Of a DNA stretch of 12,094 nucleotides, positions 1 to 7,381 are shown in pieces. The translations under genes and the position numbers were made by a program. The stretch comes from an uncultured Frankineae bacterium (lineage in GTDB: Bacteria > Actinomycetota > Actinomycetes > Mycobacteriales > SCTD01): positions 1-12,094 of the forward strand of contig CADCUE010000103.1 in the NCBI GenBank assembly GCA_902805805.1. The letters are read 5' to 3'. Position 1 is the stretch's first letter; each line of letters begins with the position of its first letter. A model generated the notes under the pieces. The model saw only the letters and a program-made list of their open reading frames with translations, was not told the DNA's origin and ran no database searches.

Positions 1-313
<313 letters not shown>

Positions 314-775
314 ATGAGCCGCCACCTCCAGATCACCTTCGACGCCCACGACCCACGGGCGCTGTCCTGCTTCTGGCGCGACGTGCTGGGCTACGTGCAC
401 CCCGGCCCACCCGGGGTCGACCTGCCCGAGGACGCCGATCCGCTGGCCGCGTGGGACGACTTCCTGGCGCGGATCGGCGTGCCGGAGGAGCAGCGCAACA
501 CCCGATCAGCGGTCGAGGACCCGGACGGGCAGGGGCCACGGCTGTTCTTCCAGCAGGTGCCCGAGGACAAGGCCGGCAAGAACCGCGTCCACCTCGACGT
601 CCGCGCGGCACCAGGACTGCAGGGCGAGCAGCGGATGGCAGCGCTGGAGGCCGAGTGCGACCGGCTCGTGGCGCTGGGAGCGGCACGCGCCCGGCGCTAC
701 GAGCCCGCGCCCCCGATGAGTGCCGGCCACATCGTGCTGACCGACCCCGAGGGCAACGAGTTCTGCCTGGACTGA
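314..775 (+). CDS. VOC superfamily (glyoxalase/bleomycin-resistance-like) protein
   Basis: A 153-residue protein with the layout of the actinobacterial glyoxalase-like (Glyoxalase_6 type) family. The N-terminal strand LQITFDAHDP (5-14) is followed by the helix ALSCFWRDVLGY (16-27), a DPDGQGPRLFFQQVPE block (69-84), a second-module strand NRVHLDVRA (90-98) and the closing DPEGNEFCL motif (144-152), which normally supplies a metal ligand from its glutamate. Members bind small molecules or metals and include isomerases, dioxygenases and resistance proteins; the ligand cannot be read here. The same frame stays open upstream to position 29, but ATG 314 has GGAG six bases before it and matches the family's beginning, while the upstream part lies over the PobA start and is implausible. 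It stands alone and is convergent with the alpha/beta hydrolase gene. There is no direct evidence linking it to PobA beyond adjacency. Confidence 0.85.
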   Translation: MSRHLQITFDAHDPRALSCFWRDVLGYVHPGPPGVDLPEDADPLAAWDDFLARIGVPEEQRNTRSAVEDPDGQGPRLFFQQVPEDKAGKNRVHLDVRAAPGLQGEQRMAALEAECDRLVALGAARARRYEPAPPMSAGHIVLTDPEGNEFCLD

Positions 776-807
776 CGCGATGCGACCCCGTCACGACGGC
801 CGCCGAG

Positions 808-819
808 GGCGACCTCGCC
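808..819. terminator. Weak GC hairpin between convergent genes
   Basis: In the 45-base gap between two convergent stops, GGCGA and TCGCC form a perfect 5-base inverted repeat separated by CC. There is no T-tract on either side. It could act as a small bidirectional terminator stem, but its size makes chance likely. Confidence 0.25.
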
Positions 820-820
820 G

Positions 821-1681
821 TCAACCTGCTCGGCTGCCGTCGGCGAGCTCGACGACAGCTCGCACGACCTCCTCGCCGGTGAGCAGGACGAGGTCGTTGT
901 GGTCGGCGCCGCGCACGGGCACGAGGCGGTGCAGCCCGGCTGCGGCGGCCGCCACGCGTCGGCTCTGCTCCGGGGGCACGATCGAGTCCGCGGTGCCGTA
1001 GAGGACCGTGGTCGGTGCCTCCACCTCGGCGATGTGCTGGGCGACCGGGAAGCGGTCCTTCAGCAGGGCCCGCACGGGCAGCAGCGGGTAGTGGACGCTG
1101 CCCACGGACGCGAGGTCCTCGAACGGCGAGCGCAGCACCAGTCCCGCCGGCGGGTGCTCGATCGCCAGCTCGGTCACGACGGCAGCACCCAGGCTCTCCC
1201 CGAAGTAGAGCAGCCGGTCGGCCGGCACCCCGGCCACCTCGAGCAGGTAGCGACGGGCCGCGCGCACGTCGCGCGCCAGGCCCTGCTCGCTGGGGCTCCC
1301 CGGGTTGCCGCCGTACCCCCGGTAGTCGAACAGGAGCACGGACAGGCCCTGCTCAGCGAGCGCTCGCGCGAGCGGCGCGCGCACTGCGCGGGACCCGCCG
1401 TTGCCGTTGGCGACCAGCACCGCCGGCGCCCCGGCTGCCGCTGCAGGCAGGTACCACGAGCCCAGCTCCAGCCCGTCGTCGGTCCGGAGCACGACGTCCC
1501 GGGCCCCGGGCAGGGCCGTCGCGGCCGGGGGCACCGGCCCCCGGTCCGGCAGGTAGACCAGCTGGCGCTGGAAGGTCCACAGCGCGGCGACGACCAGCGC
1601 GGCGAGCACCACCGCGCCGGTCGTGACGAGGACCGCCGACCGGGCTACAGCAGGGTCTCCACCCGGTGCACGTCGCTGCAC
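821..1681 (-). CDS. Membrane-anchored alpha/beta hydrolase (BEM46/ABHD13-like)
   Basis: A 286-residue serine hydrolase. After a short basic N-terminus, residues about 15-37 form one hydrophobic helix, so the catalytic domain is probably held at the outer face of the membrane. The phrase QRQLVYLPDRG right after the helix is typical of BEM46/ABHD-type hydrolases. A complete catalytic triad is visible: Ser163 in the nucleophile elbow GESLG (161-165), Asp232 in GTADSIVPP and His261 in GADHND. An ANGNGG loop (91-96) is the likely oxyanion region. The substrate is unknown; esters, thioesters or lipids are possible. The GTG start at 1681 lies inside the end of the DUF4242 gene (37-base overlap), implying translational coupling. 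Internal GTG codons further in would cut into the membrane helix, so I prefer the longer start. The family call is firm, the start less so. Confidence 0.83.
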   Translation of the reverse strand: MQRRAPGGDPAVARSAVLVTTGAVVLAALVVAALWTFQRQLVYLPDRGPVPPAATALPGARDVVLRTDDGLELGSWYLPAAAAGAPAVLVANGNGGSRAVRAPLARALAEQGLSVLLFDYRGYGGNPGSPSEQGLARDVRAARRYLLEVAGVPADRLLYFGESLGAAVVTELAIEHPPAGLVLRSPFEDLASVGSVHYPLLPVRALLKDRFPVAQHIAEVEAPTTVLYGTADSIVPPEQSRRVAAAAAGLHRLVPVRGADHNDLVLLTGEEVVRAVVELADGSRAG

Positions 1682-1890
1682 GGGACCTGCAGCGCCGCGT
1701 GGTGCTGACGGACCGCCTCCTCGTCGGGGCCCTCCAGGAGGCAGTACACCTTCCCGTCCGGGTTGTGGAAGAGCTCGATCTGGCGCACGCCGAACTCGTC
1801 CGTCGTCCCGTCCTCGGCCTGCTGCCGCAGCTCGTCGATGGCCTGCTGGGGCAGCGGCAGATGGTCGTGGAAGTCCATGAACTTGGGCAT
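1645..1890 (-). CDS. DUF4242 / SCO4226-like small protein (putative nickel-binding ferredoxin-like fold)
   Basis: An 81-residue protein beginning MPKFMDFHDH and containing FHNPDGKVYCLLEGPDEEAV (41-60) and a final histidine-containing strand, DVHRVETLL. This matches the pattern of the DUF4242 family, whose Streptomyces coelicolor member SCO4226 was described as a nickel-binding protein. Histidines at 8, 10, 42, 63, 64 and 75 and cysteines at 50 and 71 are possible ligands, but I cannot show which are used. GGAGAG lies nine bases before ATG 1890, a good ribosome site. A second in-frame ATG at 1959, also with purine-rich GGAGG elements upstream, would add 23 residues; the family usually begins near MPKF, so the shorter form is chosen. 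It is the first gene of a two-gene unit with the overlapping hydrolase and is divergent from the methyltransferase. Confidence 0.8.
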   Translation of the reverse strand: MPKFMDFHDHLPLPQQAIDELRQQAEDGTTDEFGVRQIELFHNPDGKVYCLLEGPDEEAVRQHHAALQVPCSDVHRVETLL

Positions 1891-2064
1891 GTCGGTCAGC
1901 TCTCCGTCGGTCGGTGATCGGCTCTGCGGACTGTGCACCCGGCGCCCGGTGTTGTCCATGCCTCCGCCCTCCGCGTGACTCCTGGCGCGGGCCTGGACGG
2001 ACGCTGTCCCCGGCTGCATGCTCCCGGTGTCCGCTCCGAGCAGGTCCGGGCGCTGGGAGGGCTC
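1891..2064. promoter_or_regulatory. Divergent control region between DUF4242 and methyltransferase genes
   Basis: A 174-base gap between two divergently transcribed starts. No clear sigma70-type hexamer pair stands out on either strand. On the minus strand it holds the alternative DUF4242 start (ATG 1959) with strong GGAGG-type purine runs before it. On the plus strand, GGGAGG at 2055-2060 serves the methyltransferase start at 2065. Confidence 0.4.
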
Positions 2065-2889
2065 ATGACCGCCGGTGGTCGGCCTCGCCCGGTGCCTCCG
2101 GACATGCGGTCCCGCCGCAGCACCTTCGACCGTGCCGCGAGCACCTACCACGACGCCCGCCCGGACTACCCCCGCGAGCTGCTGGACGCGGTCGTCGTCG
2201 GCACCGGGGCGGACCGCGCCAGCCGGCTGTGCGAGATCGGGCCCGGTTCCGGCAAGGCCACGCTGCCGCTCGCCGCTCGCGGGCTGTCGATCACCGCCGT
2301 CGAGCTCGGTCCGGCCCTGGCCGCCGAGGCCGCGGACCGGCTGCGCGCGTTCCCCGCCGTCACCGTGGTCAGGGCCGACTTCGAGCAGTGGGCGGCGTCG
2401 ACGTCGCAGCGCTTCGACGTGGTCTGCGCCGCGACGTCCTGGCAATGGCTGGACCCGGACTCCCGCTGCGCCCTGGCGGCGCGCATCACGGTCCCAGGTG
2501 GTCGTCTGGCCCTCTGGTCGGCGCTGCACGTCCTGCCCGACGGAGGCGATCCCTTCTTCGACGAGATCCAGGAGGTCTACGAGGAGATCGGGGAGGGCCT
2601 GCCGCCGGACGCCGTGCGTCCGACGCCCGGACAGCTCCCCGACTCCACTGCGGAGATCCTCGCCAGCGGGCTCTACGGGGATGTGGCGGTCCGGCACTTC
2701 GACTGGGAGGTCACGTACGACGCCGAGTCGTACCTGGCTCTGCTCGACACGTTCTCGGGGCACATCGCGATGAGGTCCGACCAGCGCGACCGGCTGTACG
2801 GCGAGATCAGGCGGCGGCTGGCCGCGCGTCCCGACCGCCGCCTGCGCCGGCACTGGGGAGCGGTGCTGCACCTCGCTCGCCGTCGCTGA
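2065..2889 (+). CDS. Class I SAM-dependent methyltransferase
   Basis: A 274-residue protein with the Rossmann-like methyltransferase core. FDRAASTYHDARPDYP (21-36) is the usual lead-in for this group. Motif I, LCEIGPGSGKA (55-65), forms the SAM-binding glycine loop. The acidic residue at the end of strand 2 is Glu80 (TAVELG), VVRADFEQW (101-109) supplies the adenine-contacting Asp105, and FDVVCAATSWQWLD (117-130) is the motif IV region. The post-motif VPGGRLAL (143-150) is normal. The substrate is unknown; relatives act on small molecules or quinone/ubiquinone-like precursors. ATG 2065 was chosen because GGGAGG ends four bases before it; ATG 2104 is a weaker alternative. The open frame extends to 1933, but that stretch does not look like a methyltransferase and runs through the divergent control region. 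Confidence 0.85.
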   Translation: MTAGGRPRPVPPDMRSRRSTFDRAASTYHDARPDYPRELLDAVVVGTGADRASRLCEIGPGSGKATLPLAARGLSITAVELGPALAAEAADRLRAFPAVTVVRADFEQWAASTSQRFDVVCAATSWQWLDPDSRCALAARITVPGGRLALWSALHVLPDGGDPFFDEIQEVYEEIGEGLPPDAVRPTPGQLPDSTAEILASGLYGDVAVRHFDWEVTYDAESYLALLDTFSGHIAMRSDQRDRLYGEIRRRLAARPDRRLRRHWGAVLHLARRR

Positions 2890-2898
2890 GCGCCGACA

Positions 2899-2912
2899 CG
2901 CCCGCTCGGGCG
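2899..2912 (+). terminator. Hairpin just after the methyltransferase stop
   Basis: CGCCC and GGGCG flank a GCTC loop, beginning ten bases after the TGA; the inverted repeat is perfect over six bases if the loop closes. A pyrimidine-rich run (CGCCCGCCCCTTCC) follows instead of a T-tract. It is plausible as a high-GC terminator or attenuator before the next gene. Confidence 0.4.
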
Positions 2913-2946
2913 CGCCCGCCCCTTCCGAGGTGGCATCGTCGGCCCG

Positions 2947-3558
2947 GTGACCGACGCCCTCCCCGTGCCCGCACCTCCTGCCCCTCCCGCGCGCTTCCAC
3001 GTGGCGCAGAAGATCAGTCCGATGCAGAACGTCTACCGCGTGCACGCGGACGAGGCGGGCGGGCCCGGGCGGCTGATCGCCTTCGCCAAGCAGAAGCGCC
3101 TGGCCTTCAAGGAGCAGTTCACGCTGTACCGCGACGAGTCCGCACGCGAGCCGGTCCTCACCATCACCGCCGACCGGCGGATGGACGTCCGCTCGGCCAT
3201 GACGGTGCGGGAGCCGTCCGGCGGCGTCGTCGGGACGCTGCGCAAGCGGGGGGCGGTGAGCCTGCTGCGCTCGACGTGGGAGCTGGAGCAGCCGGGGCTG
3301 CCCGTGGTCGTGGTGGAGGAGCGCAGCCTGCTGGTGGCGCTGCTGCGCCGGCTCTGGGGGATGGTGCCGTTCCTCGGCGACGTGCCCGTGCCGTGGGTCT
3401 TCCACTTCGACGGCAGGACCCCCTCCGGCGAGGTGGTGCTCTCGCACACCCGGCAGTGGGGCCTGCGCGACCGCTACGTCCTGGAGGTCACGCCGCCGTA
3501 CGACCAGCGGCTGGCCATCGCGCTGGCGATCTGCCTCGACGCGCTGCAGTCGCGGTAG
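2947..3558 (+). CDS. LURP-one-related / phospholipid-scramblase-like (tubby-fold) protein
   Basis: A 203-residue protein whose order of short strands resembles the LURP-one (LOR)/scramblase beta-barrel fold. VAQKISPMQNVYRVHAD opens the domain, then LIAFAKQKRLAFKEQFTLYRDE, VLTITADRRMDVRSAMTVREPSGGVVGTLRK, and a closing hydrophobic helix (LAIALAICLDALQ) that in this fold threads the barrel. LVALLRRLWGMVPFLG around the middle is an extra hydrophobic segment. Bacterial members have no settled function; lipid or membrane association is a family-based guess. The GTG at 2947 gives the full domain. The ribosome site is poor (a GAGG lies about 17 bases away), and a second GTG at 3001 is possible. It lies 57 bases downstream of the methyltransferase gene and ends only 12 bases from the convergent SNF2 gene's stop. 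Confidence 0.65.
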   Translation: MTDALPVPAPPAPPARFHVAQKISPMQNVYRVHADEAGGPGRLIAFAKQKRLAFKEQFTLYRDESAREPVLTITADRRMDVRSAMTVREPSGGVVGTLRKRGAVSLLRSTWELEQPGLPVVVVEERSLLVALLRRLWGMVPFLGDVPVPWVFHFDGRTPSGEVVLSHTRQWGLRDRYVLEVTPPYDQRLAIALAICLDALQSR

Positions 3559-3570
3559 CCCACCGGACGG

Positions 3571-5718
3571 CTACGCGGACTGCGGGGCCAGATCGGTCAG
3601 GGCCTCGGTCAGCAGCGCGACGAGGGCCTCGAGCTGCAGGTCCACCGAGGACGCCACCTGCTCGTCCGACCCGTCCAGCGCACGCGCCGCCAGACCGGCC
3701 TTGCTGTCGATGAGCTCGGCGATCCGTGCGTCCATGGTCTGCGCGGCGATGATGCGCCAGGCGGTGACGGGCTGGTCCTGCCCGATCCGGTGCACGCGGT
3801 CGATGGCCTGCGTCTGCTCGGCGTCGGTCCAGGACAGCTCGGCGAGCACGACGTTCGAGGCGACCTGCAGGTTGAGCCCGACCCCGGCGGCGGTCAGCGA
3901 GCACACCGCGACGGCCACGTCCGGGTCGTTGACGAAGGCGTCGATGCTCTTCTGCCGGGTGATCGAGGTCTGGTCGCCACGGATGGAGCAGTAGCCGAGG
4001 CCGCGCCGCGCGAACAGGTCCTCGGCGGCGTCCATCACGTCCACGTGCTTGGCGAAGAACACGACCTTGTCCACGTTGCGGGCCAGCTGCGCGGCGTAGT
4101 CGGCGGCCAGGACGGCCTTGGCCTGGCCGATGAGGCGCATCATCGTGAACACGTTCTGGCCGTCGTTCGTCTCGTCGGTGTCCTGGCGCTCCCAGCCGGC
4201 GACCCGGCGGACGAGGTCGTGGTCGATGCCCTCCACGACGACGGTCGGGGTGCGTGCCGCCAGAGCGCTCTGGTAGCGCTTGACCAGGCGGCGGGCCAGC
4301 ACGCGCTCGGCGTCGTGGATCGAGCGGCCCAGCGCACCCTCGAGCTCGACCGGCAGGTCCGCGATCCTGCGGGCCGGGATGTCGGCGGCGACGTCCACCT
4401 TGCGCCGCCGGACGATGCCGAGCTCGATGACCGCCGCTCGGGCCGCCGGGTAGAAGTCCCGGTCCACGGGGGTCAGACCCGTGCGCTCCAGGGCTTCCAT
4501 GAGCTCGGCGTGCGGCTCGTCGTCGCGGATCCACCCCAGGAACTCCCAGATCGCCAGGAAGTCCTCGATGTCGTTGATCAGCGGGGTGCCCGTCAGCGCC
4601 ATGAGCAGCGGTCGCACGGTGCGCGACCGGATCCGCTCGGACAGGTCCAGCACGTGGCGCGAGCGCTGGGACTCCTTGTTCTTGATGAAGTGCGCCTCGT
4701 CGACCACCATCCCGCGGAAGCCGAAGGTGCCGAGCCAGCCGGCGTGCCGGTCCAGGACGTCGTAGTTGACCACCACGATGTCGGAGAACGCGTCGACGCT
4801 GTGGCCGTCGCCGTGGACGACCGTGGCCGAGCGCGCGGGGGTCCACAGCCCGGCCTCCCGCGCCCAGCTGGTCTTCACGACGTTCGGGACGACGACCAGC
4901 AGCGGGTACGCGCCGGCGGCCTCGGCCGCGAGGAGCGCCTGCGCCGTCTTGCCCAGACCCGGCTCGTCGGCGAGCAGGAACGTCCGGTGGCCCGCGGCGG
5001 CGGCGGCCACCACCTGCGCCTGGTGCGGCATGAGCTGCCGCCCGCCGGGAGCCTGCAGCGACGAGGGCGACGGGAGCGCCATGCACGACGGTGCTCCGCC
5101 GGACGCCTGCTCGAAGGACCGCAGCAGCGGGCCGAGCAGCTCCCAGGTGGCCAGCCGGCGAGGACGGGGTGGGGGAGGTGGCGCCGAGAAGTCGGGCTCC
5201 AGGAAGGGGTTGGTGAGCTGCCGCGAGATGACCGACCGGGGGACCACCTGGCGCTCGGCCCGGGACGACGGCCCCGCCGGCCCGGTCGGCTCGGTGCTCA
5301 CCGGCTCGGCAGGCGGCTCGATGCCGGCGGCGAGCCGCAGCTCGCGCAGCACCGACCTCGTCTCGGGCAGCAGCTCGGCGTCCGGGGTGAGCAGGGCCAG
5401 CAGCGTGGCGTCGCGCGGCGCCGTCCTCGCGAGGATCGCCGCGACGCCGTCCAGGCGCTTGAGCTGCTCGGTGCGGCGGGCCTCGCTCAGCTCGCCCGCC
5501 TGGATGCGGCCGCGCTCCTCGCGCATCAGCAGGGCGGCAGCCTGGAAGGTGCCGCGGATCGACGGCCCGATGCGACCTCGCTGGACGGCCAGCTCCACGT
5601 CGCGGACCGCTTTGGCGAGCACGGGCAGGACGCCCTGCTCCCGCGCCGCCGAGGTCGGCCGGGACGGCGAGCGCCGGGACGCGTTGGACCGCGGCTCGCG
5701 CCGGTCCCGAGCAGCCAC
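3571..5718 (-). CDS. SNF2-family DNA-dependent ATPase / helicase-like protein
   Basis: A 715-residue Swi2/Snf2 ATPase. All core motifs are visible: Walker A in ADEPGLGKTAQ (250-260), motif Ia near LVVVPNVVKTSW, DEAH (340-343), LTGTP (375-379), a second RecA lobe from about 530 with VVFFAKH (552-558), motif V SLTAAGVGLNLQ (607-618) and motif VI QAIDRVHRIGQ (637-647). These proteins translocate on double-stranded DNA and remodel protein-DNA complexes or assist repair and transcription. Residues 1-225 are an uncharacterised helical, charged region with a proline run (179-185), ending just before MPHQAQVV, the Q-like motif. GTG 5718 was chosen because GAGGGAGGG lies directly before it; the frame stays open to 5943, but that extension has A/T at 18 of 75 third positions, unlike the body. 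No nuclease, methylase or other defence partner is adjacent. Confidence 0.88.
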   Translation of the reverse strand: MAARDRREPRSNASRRSPSRPTSAAREQGVLPVLAKAVRDVELAVQRGRIGPSIRGTFQAAALLMREERGRIQAGELSEARRTEQLKRLDGVAAILARTAPRDATLLALLTPDAELLPETRSVLRELRLAAGIEPPAEPVSTEPTGPAGPSSRAERQVVPRSVISRQLTNPFLEPDFSAPPPPPRPRRLATWELLGPLLRSFEQASGGAPSCMALPSPSSLQAPGGRQLMPHQAQVVAAAAAGHRTFLLADEPGLGKTAQALLAAEAAGAYPLLVVVPNVVKTSWAREAGLWTPARSATVVHGDGHSVDAFSDIVVVNYDVLDRHAGWLGTFGFRGMVVDEAHFIKNKESQRSRHVLDLSERIRSRTVRPLLMALTGTPLINDIEDFLAIWEFLGWIRDDEPHAELMEALERTGLTPVDRDFYPAARAAVIELGIVRRRKVDVAADIPARRIADLPVELEGALGRSIHDAERVLARRLVKRYQSALAARTPTVVVEGIDHDLVRRVAGWERQDTDETNDGQNVFTMMRLIGQAKAVLAADYAAQLARNVDKVVFFAKHVDVMDAAEDLFARRGLGYCSIRGDQTSITRQKSIDAFVNDPDVAVAVCSLTAAGVGLNLQVASNVVLAELSWTDAEQTQAIDRVHRIGQDQPVTAWRIIAAQTMDARIAELIDSKAGLAARALDGSDEQVASSVDLQLEALVALLTEALTDLAPQSA

Positions 5719-6011
5719 GCGCCCTCCCTCGCTGTCACGGCCCGGAGGCCGCCGAAGCACTACCCGTCCCTGCCTCGACCCGGCCACGGCGGCACGGGCC
5801 GACGACGGGCGCGCCCCCGCCCGCCTCGCCGTGACGTGCACGTCGAGCCGACGTCGTCCGGAGCCCTGCCCTCTGCCCGGACGACCGACCGCCGATCGCG
5901 GCCGCGGACGCGTTCTGCGGCGAGCGCGACGCCCGGCGGACACCTCTCACCATAGGGCCAGGAGCTCTCGCGGGCCCGGACGCACCGCGCGACCGGCCGG
6001 CCGGGCCGCGG
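5719..6011. other. Intergenic region upstream of the SNF2 gene
   Basis: These 293 bases separate two same-strand genes. The minus-strand frame of SNF2 stays open to a GTG at 5943, but codon use there is not gene-like (about 24 percent A/T at third positions, dominated by Arg, Pro and Gly). On the minus strand TATGGT at 5954-5949 fits a TAnnnT -10 element but has no matching -35. A GC palindrome (CCGGCCGGCCGG, 5993-6004) lies eight bases past the reductase stop and could be a terminator stem. No small gene is supported. Confidence 0.4.
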
Positions 6012-6623
6012 CTACGCCGGCGAGAAGGTCCCCGTACGGAGCTCGCCGGCGGCGACGTAGCGGGTGACGACCACGCCCGTACCGGACACCGAGCTGCTCA
6101 CGAGCCGCAGCGTCGTCGGCACGGCGCCGTCGCCGAACAGCCGCTTGCCCTGGCCGAGGACGACCGGGAAGGTGATCAGCTGCCACTCGTCGACGAGGTC
6201 GTGGCGGAGCAGGGTCTGCACCAGGTCGCCACTGCCGTGCACCTGCAGCTCGGGGCCGTCCGACTGCTTGAGCGCCGTCACGGCCTGCGCCACGTCGCCC
6301 TCGAGCAGGACCGACCGCTCCCAGGCCAGCGAGGGTCGACCGCGGGACGCGACGTACTTGGTGGCGTCGTTGAGCGGCTGGGCCCCGTCGGCCTCCGAGG
6401 CGGTCGGCCAGAAGGCGGCGAAGATGTCGTACGTCCTGCGTCCCAGCAGCAGGTCGAACGGCTTGCCCATGAACGCCCCCATGACCTCGCCGAGGTGCTC
6501 GTCGAAGAACGGGACGGTCCACCCGCCGTGGGGGAAGCCCCCGTCCTCGTCCTCACCGGGGCCTCCGGGTGCCTGGACGACGCCGTCCAACGTGATGAAC
6601 GCGGTCACGATCAGGTTGCGCAT
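6012..6623 (-). CDS. Dihydrofolate reductase / RibD C-terminal family protein
   Basis: A 203-residue protein of the DHFR-like RibD-C family. It begins MRNLIVTAFITLDGVVQAPGG (the standard strand 1 and substrate loop), then has LLLGRRTYDIFAAFWP (58-73) with the GRxTY signature, ATKYVASR (87-94), QVHGSGDLVQTLL (127-139) as the NADPH-binding glycine-rich stretch, and DEWQLITFPVVLGQGKRLF (145-163), highly typical of the group. The role is a cytoplasmic NADPH-dependent reductase of unknown substrate; these single-domain proteins are not usually the cell's main DHFR or RibD. GAGGA seven bases before ATG 6623 supports the start, and the longer open frame upstream has no such site. It is divergent from the sigma-factor operon and 293 bases upstream of SNF2 on the same strand. 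Confidence 0.88.
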   Translation of the reverse strand: MRNLIVTAFITLDGVVQAPGGPGEDEDGGFPHGGWTVPFFDEHLGEVMGAFMGKPFDLLLGRRTYDIFAAFWPTASEADGAQPLNDATKYVASRGRPSLAWERSVLLEGDVAQAVTALKQSDGPELQVHGSGDLVQTLLRHDLVDEWQLITFPVVLGQGKRLFGDGAVPTTLRLVSSSVSGTGVVVTRYVAAGELRTGTFSPA

Positions 6624-6862
6624 GCCACTGTCCTCGTCTGGTCGTCGGCTCCGGACGAGCCGCTGGACGGCAGACCGTTCTACCGCGTCGGACTCATCGC
6701 TGCGGTCCGCCCCGCCGCCTGCGCCGGATGTCACATCCGCGGGCCCGGCGGTGCTGTAGAGACATGGAGCTGGTGCGACACGGACGAGCGGCGCCCGCGG
6801 CCACCCTGGCGGCGCCGGCCGCCGGTGCCGCCACGGGGCGGGAGCGGAGCGAGGGGGTGCCG
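6624..6862. promoter_or_regulatory. Divergent control region of the reductase and sigma-factor operon
   Basis: This stretch of 239 bases must contain promoters in both directions. It holds a perfect 15-base palindrome at 6725-6739. I find no GGAAC/CGTC-type ECF promoter that would show autoregulation by eye. The right-hand 99 bases (6764-6862) are an open, high-GC3 extension of the sigma gene and may be coding if ATG 6764 is the true start. Confidence 0.4.
6725..6739. promoter_or_regulatory. Perfect 15-base palindrome, candidate operator
   Basis: CGGATGT-C-ACATCCG is an exact inverted repeat, seven-base arms around one base, in the divergent region between the reductase and the sigma operon. 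Its arms contain A/T steps that stand out against the GC-rich background, as is usual for dimeric regulator sites. No regulator gene lies next to it, so the binding protein is unknown. Confidence 0.45.
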
Positions 6863-7381
6863 GTGTCGCGTTCGGAGCGCGGCGCCGTGCGCGCTGATCT
6901 CGACGAGGTCTTCCGTCGGGACTACCGGTCGGTGGTCGGCGTGGCCGCGCGGGTGCTGGGCTCCCAGGACGAGGCCGAGGACGTCGCTCAGGACGTGTTC
7001 CTGTCCTTCGGCGGCTCGTCGGTGCCGGCCGAGCAGGCCCGCGGCTGGCTGTGCGTCGCCGCCGCCCACAGCGCGCTGAACCTGCTGCGCTCGGGGCGAC
7101 GTCGCGCCTCCCGGGAGGAGTCGGCCGCCGCCGCCGACGAGGTGGTCGTCTCCGACGTCGCCGAGGCGGTGGTGACGCTCGAGGAGCGCCGCCGCGTGCG
7201 CGCGGCCCTCGCGGCGCTCCCCCGCAAGCAGGCGCTGGCCCTCGTGCTGCGGCACAGCGGTCTGAGCTACGCCGACGTCGCGGCGGCGCTCGACATGTCC
7301 CCCGGAAGCGTCGGCACGACCGTGCGACGCGCCGAACTCACTCTGCGCAAGGAGCTGACCCGTCATGCGTCATCCCACTGA
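6863..7381 (+). CDS. ECF (SigE-family) RNA polymerase sigma factor
   Basis: A 172-residue group 4 sigma factor. Region 2 spans LDEVFRRDYRSVVGVAARVLGSQ to DEAEDVAQDVFLSFG (13-50), with the DEAEDVAQDVF core-binding/-10 recognition helix clear. Region 4 spans ALAALPRKQALALVLRH to LSYADVAAALDMSPGSVGTTVRRAEL (116-159), a helix-turn-helix for -35 recognition. There is no extra C-terminal domain. GTG 6863 is preferred because GAGGGGG (6851-6857) sits five bases before it and the protein then begins close to region 2. ATG 6764 would add 33 residues with normal codon use but no good ribosome site, so it remains open. The stop overlaps the anti-sigma start by 17 bases, so the two should be made in step. 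It probably stays bound to the membrane anti-sigma until a signal arrives. Confidence 0.88.
   Translation: MSRSERGAVRADLDEVFRRDYRSVVGVAARVLGSQDEAEDVAQDVFLSFGGSSVPAEQARGWLCVAAAHSALNLLRSGRRRASREESAAAADEVVVSDVAEAVVTLEERRRVRAALAALPRKQALALVLRHSGLSYADVAAALDMSPGSVGTTVRRAELTLRKELTRHASSH

Noticed and set aside
1891..3447. Long upstream extension of the DUF4242 frame (to about 600 codons)
   Set aside because: It runs antisense through the methyltransferase and LURP-one genes; only the last 81 (or 104) codons are supported by ribosome sites and family similarity.
1914..3713. A 599-codon open frame on the plus strand across the methyltransferase and LURP-one genes
   Set aside because: It is an out-of-frame shadow in very GC-rich DNA: Arg/Pro/Ala-rich, no recognisable motifs, and it covers two genes with clear family signatures in other frames.
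3790..5955. A 721-codon open frame on the plus strand opposite the SNF2 gene
   Set aside because: It mirrors the codons of the SNF2 gene on the other strand and has no domain pattern; the SNF2 frame has every helicase motif.
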